From NCBI RefSeq assembly GCF_014648675.1, contig NZ_BMRO01000008.1, positions 181,428-245,427 on the forward strand: 64,000 nt of DNA, given 5' to 3'. This document shows, in pieces, positions 58,133 to 64,000 of the stretch (its first letter is position 1; each line of letters starts with the position of its first letter). Both the position numbers and the translations under genes were made by a program. Below the pieces are notes generated by a model. That model was not told the origin of the DNA. It saw nothing but the letters and a program-made list of their open reading frames with translations, and searched no databases. This DNA is from Actinomadura livida. GTDB lineage: Bacteria > Actinomycetota > Actinomycetes > Streptosporangiales > Streptosporangiaceae.

Positions 58133-61100
58133 TCACGGCGGCGTCCCGGGCGGGATGACGTCCGCCTCGATGGAGAAGACCGGCTGGGTGCCGTTCCACC
58201 CGGTCTGCACGACGTTCCTGATGTAGTACCTGGTTCCGCGTGGAAGCACGAGTTCCCGCTGGTCAGGGTACGCGCTGCTCTGGCCCATCCACACCCCGTG
58301 CGCGCCCTGCGGGAGGTTGAGGCTCAGCCGGTAGTTGAAGCCCTGCCCGTCGACCTCCGTCGTACCCGAACCCAGCGATGTCGACATGTAGCCCGGCTCG
58401 TTCTGCACGGCCCCGACGAGGAGCATCGGATGCCTGCCCGCCAGAGGCATGCCGTCCGAGGCGAGCATGAAATTCACGTCGTGCAGCCCCCGCACCGCCT
58501 GGACGGGTTCTGGCAGCGGCCGGCTCAGCGCCTGGTCGAGTTCGTCGATCCGCCGCCAGAAGGCGTCGGGCGTGGGCTCACCGCCGAGGTAGCGCCGCAG
58601 GAACTCGCGCTGCTCATGGTTCTTCCACATCTCCTGCAGCCGGGCCTCCGGGTCCGTCTGCGTGACGACGTGCTGGATCAGCCGGCGCTGGTAGTCGGTG
58701 AGGTCCGGCCGGTTCCACATCTGGATCAGCTGGTCCCGATGCACCGGCATGGCGCCGCCGTTCAGGTACGCGAGGTGCTGGACGTAGTTCTGCTCCGTGT
58801 ACAGGTGGGTCAGGTACCGTCCCACGTCCGCGCCGGGCCGCAGGTGCGGATTCGGCATCGACTGCACCGTGTACCAGTGCAGCGCCTGCTGCAACTGGTG
58901 CGGCAGGTCGTGGTACACGTGCGCCAGCCGGTTCTCGCCGTACCGCTCGCCCTGCTCGTCGGTGTCGAAACGGCGGTAACCGTCCCGGTCGACGTGGCCT
59001 TCGCGCCGGAACCAGTCGCGCAGCCCCCGCGACTGCGCGTCGTCCCCGGGCCTGGCGGGATCCGTGCCGCGGTGCTCCTCCCGGCCCGGGGGACGGCCGT
59101 CGCGCCCGGCGGGCGATGCGGTGCCGTCCGGACCCGACGTCCGCCAGGTCCCGTCCGGCGGCCAGCCGGGGCGGGTCTGCCCGTCGGGACTCGTCCGGCC
59201 GGACGAGGCGTACACGTTGCCGTCGGCGTCCGTCCAGGCCAGTCCGCTGGGGGCGGTGACCGGCACGCCGAGCCGCTGCGCGAGCCGCGCGGCGAAGTCG
59301 CCGTCGCCGGTCCGGCACGACAGCAGCAGGACCTCGCGGCCGTTCCAGTTCGGGTCGTTGCGGATCAGGTCCGCCAGGTCGTCGGCGTCCAGCCGGCGGC
59401 CGCCGGGGAGCCGCAGCCCGTCCGCGTCGCCGTGCCCGTCCACCGTGAACCGCTGCGGGTCCGCCGGGACGCGCCGCGCGAGATCCCGCATGGCCGGGTC
59501 GGCGGGATCGTGGAACGACCGCCCCGCCGGGGTGGCGTCGCTGTCGCGGAAGACATCGTGCAGATGCTGCGGCAGACCGTCCGGAACGGTCTCCGGGGCG
59601 TCGGCCTCGTCCCGCCGGACGGGCGCGTCCTCGCGATCCGGTTCCGCGTCGCGAACGGATTCCGCGTCGCGGGAAGACCCCGGGTCCCGGGCGGGGTCCG
59701 CGTCGCGGGAAGGTCCTCTGCCGGGGGGCGGTTCCGCGTCGGGGGCGGGCTCTGCGGCCGGGGCCGGCTCGGTTTCCCGGGCGGGGTCCGCGTCGCGGGC
59801 CTGCCCGTCGCCGCGGTCGGTGCGCAGGTGCGGCGGCAGCGACTCGTTCAGCGCCGCGTCGAACCGCTCGTTGAGGCGCCGGTTGATCGCCTCACGGACG
59901 GCCCGCTCCTCCGGCGTCAGCGGCGCGTCGCGCTCACCGCGCGCCGCCCGCTCCTCCGCGACGTTCGGCAGGTCCCGCGACACCTCGTACAGCGAGTGCT
60001 CGTAGTCCGCAACGTCGTCGAACGACCGCAGGTGGAGGCGCAGCTCTCCGATGTGGCCGTTCGGCATCCGCACCGTCATCCGGATGTCGCGGTAGCCGCT
60101 CGGCTGCGGCTTGCGCAGCCGGTCCTTGATCGACACGATCTCGACATCGTGCCGCCGCGCGACGTCCTGGACCCGGTCCAGCGCCCGGTACAGGTCCGCG
60201 ACGCTGTCGAACTGGACCTTCCCGCCCAGCAGGTCGTTGAGCGCGGACGCGTCCCCGTCGCTCTCGTTGATGATTTTGTCGAGGGCGCGGACCCGGTCCT
60301 TCGGCCCCGGCCGCATCTTGGCGTCGCCGGGATCGTTCGCCAGCTCGTTCAGCACGTTTCGGAGCGGCCCCGTGCCCTCCGCGGCACGCTGGTACAGCTC
60401 GTCCAGGTACCGGTTGACGAACTCGTTGTCCTTCGGGAGCGGCCCGCCGCCGGCGCGCTCCCGCTCGGCCTCCAGCGCCGCCTCGTCGAACCCCGGCTGC
60501 TTCGGGGACTTCCCCGGCCCGATCTCATCGATGACCCGGTCGCTGATGGCGACCTGCCAGTCCTCCAGCGGCGTCGGCGTGGGCTCCACCTGGCCTTCGC
60601 GCAGGATCGTGCCGGCGCCCCGCTCGTTCACCTCCCGGACCGAGTCCTCCAGGATGCGCACGGCGTCCGGATTGGTCAGCAGGCTGTGCAGCGTCCTCGG
60701 CCGCGCCAGCAGCGAATGCCGGAGCGAGTCCTCGGCCGGTGTCAGCGGCGGCGGGCCGCCGCCCTCCACGATCCGGGCGAGCTGGGGATGGTTCGGCAGC
60801 CGGTTCCGCAGGTCGTCGTCCAGCAGATCACCGAGCCGGTTCCCCTTGTCGTCGACGATGGTCCCGCGGGCATCGTCCACCACCCGCCGGATCTGCTCGT
60901 TCTCGTGGATCCGCCGCATGAGCTCGGCATCGGCCGTCCGCTGCGGCGCGCCGTCACCCTCGGCCGGCCGGGGCGCCGCGGACTGCATCGGCGCCCCGGA
61001 CTCACTTCCGGTCGTGCCCGCGAGCATCGCCGGCGCGCCTGGCGCGGGTGCTTCCGGAGCGGCCGTGCTGCTGGTCGGTGCAGCCGCATCCGCAGCGGGA

Positions 61101-64000
61101 GTGCCTTGCGCAGGCGCAGCGGGCGTCGCCGGTGCAGGCGTGCCCGTGCCCGGTGCGGGGGTGCCCGTGCCCGGTGCGGGGGTGCCCGGTGCGGTCGGCG
61201 TGGCCGTGCCTGGCGTGGGTGTTCCGGTGGCCGGTGCGGGAGCACCCGGTGTGGCCGTGTCCGGCGATTGCGTGCCTGCGGCGGGAGTGGCCGTGTCCGC
61301 CGCGGGCTCGCCGGGCGTGCGAGCAGGGGGTGTCGCCGGAGTGGCCGGGCCTGCGGCCGGCGCGGGAGTACCGGGCGTGCCCGCCGCGGCGGCGTCCGGC
61401 GTGGGCGTGCCCGCGGCCGGGGCGGGCGTGGTCTGCGTCGGGGTGCCCGTGGTCGGGGTGCCCGTGGTCGGGGTGCCCGTGGTCTGGGTGCCGGGTGTCT
61501 GCGCGGTCCCCGGCTGGGACGTCTCGTACCACCCGTAGTGGGCACGGGCGTCCGGGCGCGGCGGGACCGGGGCGCCCGTGGACGCGGCCGGTGATCGCGG
61601 GGTCTCCGCGGCCTGCGGCGCTTCCGCGCTCCCGCCGGTCTGCGATGGCTCCCCGGTCTGCGGGGTCTGCGGGGTCTCGCCGGTTTGCGGGTCGGGCGGG
61701 GGCTGGTCGCCGTTCGGCTCGGGAGTGGGGCTGCTCCGGCGGAACCTTGGCTGTCCCGCGTCCCCCGGCTCGGCGGCCGTGTTCCCGTCCGTGCCCGGTG
61801 GGCGGGCCTGGCCGTTCCCTGCGGCGGGATCGGCCGACGGCGTCTGCGGACCGGTGCTCGCTGGGGCGGGGTTCGGCGGGACGGGCGGCGTGCTTCCCGG
61901 CGGCTGGGCGGGCGGGGCGGTGCCCCCGGGCGGCGAGGAGGCGGGAGGCGTCGTGCCGCCACCACTGCGCTGGCTCGGGTCGAGGTTGTGGTAACTCCGG
62001 TAGTGCGTGGTGGTGACCGGGGGGTTCTGGGAGTTGTCGGTCTCCGTCCAGCGGGTGTGGACGACCTCCGGAGTGATCCTCGGATCGTTCGGTTCCGGGA
62101 AGAAGTCGATCCGCTCGATCGTGACGTCGGGGTTGCGGGTGTGCCGCTGCTCGAGAAGGCTCTCGAACGACTGGCGCCAGGTGTCGGAGGGGAGGAGGTC
62201 CGCGCCCGAGTTCCCGCGGTTCGTGGGGCTCCACTGCGGGAAGTAGTTGATCCGCTCTCCCGGCCCCCGCCCCTCGTGCGGGAAGATGTGGCCGCCGTCG
62301 AAACGGCCGCCCGGGTACTCGCCGGTGCCCTTGCCGATGTGGCCGACCTTTTTCTGGACGGCCTCGTTGCGCTGCTCGTCGTCCGAGTGGGGCGTGTCGT
62401 ACTCGGGACGTCCGCTGGCCGTGTCCGTCTGCCCGCGGCCGTCGGTGTGGAAGAGGAACGTCCCGGGCTCGACGCCGTTGTCGCCGAAGTCGCCGGTGCG
62501 GGCGGCGTCGGGCGGGTCGAGCGGCGGGTTGGGGTCGGCGGTCTGGAAGCGGTCGTGCGGCTCGACCAGGTAGTGGGTGTCGGGCCGGGGGACGCCCCAC
62601 TTCTTGACGGTCCTGTTGCTGTCGCCCAGTTCCGGGTTGTAGCCGTGCTCCCGGTCGCCGTACCACGTCCGGACGTGCGTGACCTGCCGGTTCGCGTCCG
62701 TCCAGAAGACGCCGTGGAGCTTGCCGTCCGGGCCGCGCACCTCGATCCGCGAGTTCGGCGGGAGGTCCTGCCGGGCCGAGAACGGGCCGTCCGCCCCGAC
62801 GTCGTAGGTACCCGGCCACCGCACCGGCGTCGCGTCCGGCGGGGGGTCGAACCTCGTGGCGGCGGGCGCCATGCCCTCGTCGCCGCCGGTGTGGGGCTCG
62901 CCCGTGAAGATGTGCGGCTCGTCGAACCCGAGCTCGACCTTGTGCGTGACGCCCGGGTCGGGACGGGTCAGGTCGACGTTCTCGTTCGGGTCGACGGTCG
63001 GGGCGCCGGGGTCCGCGGGCGTGACGTTGGTGACGTGGGTGACGTTGCCGTCGCCGTCCGTGTAAGCCTCGCTTCGGGGGACCTGGTTCCCCGCGGCATC
63101 GGTCTCGTAGACGGTGTACTTGGTGTTCGGCTCAAGCGGCGCCTGGTCGACCACCCGGTCGCCGGGCGCGAGATCGATGTTCTCTTCGCGGGTGTACGAC
63201 GGCGGTGCCCAGTCGGCTTGCTGGTGAGGCAGCCCGCGCCCGGCCGGAGGATCGGTCCGCGCCTCCGCTTCGCCGTCCCCCGGCGGCGTGTCGTCGCCGG
63301 CGCCTTCGTCGGTGCTTCCCCGCCGGAAACGGGGGTCGCCCTCTCCCGGTCGAGGCTCGTCGCCGGAGCGTTGAGGCCCCTCGTCCGTGCGGGGCGGTGC
63401 GCTGTCCGCGGGCGGTGCGCTGTCCGCCCGTGGCTGCGTGCCGGTCGGGGGCGGCTGCGTTTCACCCGCCCGGGGCGGGGTCGCGTTGCCCTCGGGCGTC
63501 CGCCCCTGGCCGGCGGGTGCACCCTCCGCGGGGCTCTCACCGACCCGGTTCTGTGCCGGCGAGGTGTTCGGATCGGCCGGCGGCGCGTTGGGGTCGGGTG
63601 GGGGCGTGTTGGGGGTGGACGGCGGGGTGTTCGGGGCGGGGTTCGCCGGACCGCCGGACGCCTGGGGGGTGTTGGCGGGGGTCTGGGCGCCGAGGTGGCG
63701 GTCCATGACCTCGCCGATGGCGCGAGCCAGGTCGCGGGGGTCGTCGGAGAGGCGGTACTCGGTGAACGCCTCCGCCAGCATCTCGTGCGGGTCGCCGGAG
63801 CCGTACTCCGACAGCCCGTCCGCGACCCGCTGCTGCGTGGCGGGGTCGTGCGGCTGCGTCGCGTCGTACGGGATGCCCAGGGCGTTGGACACGGCCTGGT
63901 TCAGGTCGGCGAGCATCTGCGGGTCGTTCAGGAGCTGCTCGCCGAGGTGGTGCCCGAACTCGTGCGTGAAGACGCCTTCCGTCGAGCCGCCGCCGGGCAC
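58133..64000 (-). CDS. Giant polymorphic toxin, 5' end outside window (partial)
   Basis: At least 1955 codons; the true start lies beyond 64000. Modules in fragment numbering: a zinc-peptidase-like HEFGHH (13-18) with EMLAEAFTEY; a DNA/RNA non-specific nuclease-like block around DGGH (568-571), LLPSDTW following; Pro/Thr/Ala linkers; a RelA/SpoT-like block (about 1230-1342, DLLGGKV, GYRDIRMTV, GELRLHLR); a clan-CD peptidase-like dyad His1523 (DGHGD) and Cys1562 (LLLSCRTG); and a C-terminal ADP-ribosyltransferase with Arg1837 (VRGL), Ser-Thr-Ser 1873-1875 and Gln1914-x-Glu1916. It is the likely cargo of the adjacent type VII system. Which modules are active is unknown. Confidence 0.85.
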   Translation of the reverse strand: MPGGGSTEGVFTHEFGHHLGEQLLNDPQMLADLNQAVSNALGIPYDATQPHDPATQQRVADGLSEYGSGDPHEMLAEAFTEYRLSDDPRDLARAIGEVMDRHLGAQTPANTPQASGGPANPAPNTPPSTPNTPPPDPNAPPADPNTSPAQNRVGESPAEGAPAGQGRTPEGNATPPRAGETQPPPTGTQPRADSAPPADSAPPRTDEGPQRSGDEPRPGEGDPRFRRGSTDEGAGDDTPPGDGEAEARTDPPAGRGLPHQQADWAPPSYTREENIDLAPGDRVVDQAPLEPNTKYTVYETDAAGNQVPRSEAYTDGDGNVTHVTNVTPADPGAPTVDPNENVDLTRPDPGVTHKVELGFDEPHIFTGEPHTGGDEGMAPAATRFDPPPDATPVRWPGTYDVGADGPFSARQDLPPNSRIEVRGPDGKLHGVFWTDANRQVTHVRTWYGDREHGYNPELGDSNRTVKKWGVPRPDTHYLVEPHDRFQTADPNPPLDPPDAARTGDFGDNGVEPGTFLFHTDGRGQTDTASGRPEYDTPHSDDEQRNEAVQKKVGHIGKGTGEYPGGRFDGGHIFPHEGRGPGERINYFPQWSPTNRGNSGADLLPSDTWRQSFESLLEQRHTRNPDVTIERIDFFPEPNDPRITPEVVHTRWTETDNSQNPPVTTTHYRSYHNLDPSQRSGGGTTPPASSPPGGTAPPAQPPGSTPPVPPNPAPASTGPQTPSADPAAGNGQARPPGTDGNTAAEPGDAGQPRFRRSSPTPEPNGDQPPPDPQTGETPQTPQTGEPSQTGGSAEAPQAAETPRSPAASTGAPVPPRPDARAHYGWYETSQPGTAQTPGTQTTGTPTTGTPTTGTPTQTTPAPAAGTPTPDAAAAGTPGTPAPAAGPATPATPPARTPGEPAADTATPAAGTQSPDTATPGAPAPATGTPTPGTATPTAPGTPAPGTGTPAPGTGTPAPATPAAPAQGTPAADAAAPTSSTAAPEAPAPGAPAMLAGTTGSESGAPMQSAAPRPAEGDGAPQRTADAELMRRIHENEQIRRVVDDARGTIVDDKGNRLGDLLDDDLRNRLPNHPQLARIVEGGGPPPLTPAEDSLRHSLLARPRTLHSLLTNPDAVRILEDSVREVNERGAGTILREGQVEPTPTPLEDWQVAISDRVIDEIGPGKSPKQPGFDEAALEAERERAGGGPLPKDNEFVNRYLDELYQRAAEGTGPLRNVLNELANDPGDAKMRPGPKDRVRALDKIINESDGDASALNDLLGGKVQFDSVADLYRALDRVQDVARRHDVEIVSIKDRLRKPQPSGYRDIRMTVRMPNGHIGELRLHLRSFDDVADYEHSLYEVSRDLPNVAEERAARGERDAPLTPEERAVREAINRRLNERFDAALNESLPPHLRTDRGDGQARDADPARETEPAPAAEPAPDAEPPPGRGPSRDADPARDPGSSRDAESVRDAEPDREDAPVRRDEADAPETVPDGLPQHLHDVFRDSDATPAGRSFHDPADPAMRDLARRVPADPQRFTVDGHGDADGLRLPGGRRLDADDLADLIRNDPNWNGREVLLLSCRTGDGDFAARLAQRLGVPVTAPSGLAWTDADGNVYASSGRTSPDGQTRPGWPPDGTWRTSGPDGTASPAGRDGRPPGREEHRGTDPARPGDDAQSRGLRDWFRREGHVDRDGYRRFDTDEQGERYGENRLAHVYHDLPHQLQQALHWYTVQSMPNPHLRPGADVGRYLTHLYTEQNYVQHLAYLNGGAMPVHRDQLIQMWNRPDLTDYQRRLIQHVVTQTDPEARLQEMWKNHEQREFLRRYLGGEPTPDAFWRRIDELDQALSRPLPEPVQAVRGLHDVNFMLASDGMPLAGRHPMLLVGAVQNEPGYMSTSLGSGTTEVDGQGFNYRLSLNLPQGAHGVWMGQSSAYPDQRELVLPRGTRYYIRNVVQTGWNGTQPVFSIEADVIPPGTPP
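61140..61194 (-). repeat. 21-bp tandem repeat in toxin linker
   Basis: About 2.6 copies of a 21-bp unit (61140-61160, 61161-61181, partial to 61194), encoding Pro-Ala-Pro-Gly-Thr-Gly-Thr blocks. The length is a multiple of three, so copy-number change keeps the frame. Confidence 0.85.
61441..61485 (-). repeat. 15-bp tandem repeat in toxin linker
   Basis: Three 15-bp units (GGGTGCCCGTGGTCG on the plus strand) encode Thr-Thr-Gly-Thr-Pro blocks. Frame-keeping copy change is possible here too. Confidence 0.85.

Noticed and set aside
58040..61594. 1184-codon plus-strand open frame opposite the toxin
   Set aside because: Composition is typical of a shadow frame, and the minus strand holds the ART and other catalytic motifs.

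Overview
The window is a high-GC actinobacterial chromosome segment. It carries mycothiol synthase, a GlnR-type regulator, a type VII (ESX-like) secretion locus, DivIVA-type coiled-coil protein, many leaderless promoters and extreme third-position GC. The content fits a filamentous Streptosporangiales organism of the Actinomadura / Thermomonosporaceae kind. That assignment is inference from gene content; no rRNA or other species marker is present. No tRNA, rRNA, CRISPR array, transposase or prophage was seen.

Layout. 0-11.2 kb is accessory: a secreted repeat protein, a FAD oxidoreductase divergent from a BTAD/AAA regulator, a PGRP amidase, a TetR-MMPL efflux pair with a 36-bp operator, an ArfB-like rescue factor and an MpaB-type oxygenase. 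11.5-16.5 kb is housekeeping and regulatory: a PhoP-like two-component system with 11-bp-spaced direct repeats, peptide deformylase, a DivIVA-domain protein and a gamma-class carbonic anhydrase. 16.6-20.6 kb is one very large EccA-like double-ATPase protein with degenerate ATPase motifs.

20.8-36.4 kb is a phosphate, nitrogen and sulfur block. Its order resembles that around glnR in Streptomyces and mycobacteria: DUF47-Pit, 5'-nucleotidase, mshD, pstSCAB behind PHO-like boxes, glnR, a ThiS/MoaD-like protein, an LmeA-type lipid-binding protein, an ECF sigma/anti-sigma pair with a SigL-like self promoter, a thioredoxin, DUF4395, thiosulfate sulfurtransferase and DUF1416. A leaderless 28-codon leader peptide with two late Cys codons precedes the DUF4395-cysA operon and is probably a cysteine-sensing attenuator.

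36.5-52.3 kb holds an unknown membrane protein, an operon of three membrane-anchored exported proteins, and a type VII secretion locus: mycosin, EccC, EccD, EccB, two WXG100 proteins, two further substrate-like proteins and a second mycosin. No EccE was seen. 52.3-64 kb, all on the minus strand, is a polymorphic-toxin island. A giant toxin (at least 1955 codons, 5' end outside the window) carries metalloprotease-like, nuclease, RelA/SpoT-like, clan-CD-protease-like and C-terminal ADP-ribosyltransferase modules. It is followed by a tightly packed string of immunity-like and TNT-like genes. The most economical reading is that the type VII machine exports the giant toxin and that the downstream genes neutralise or accompany it.
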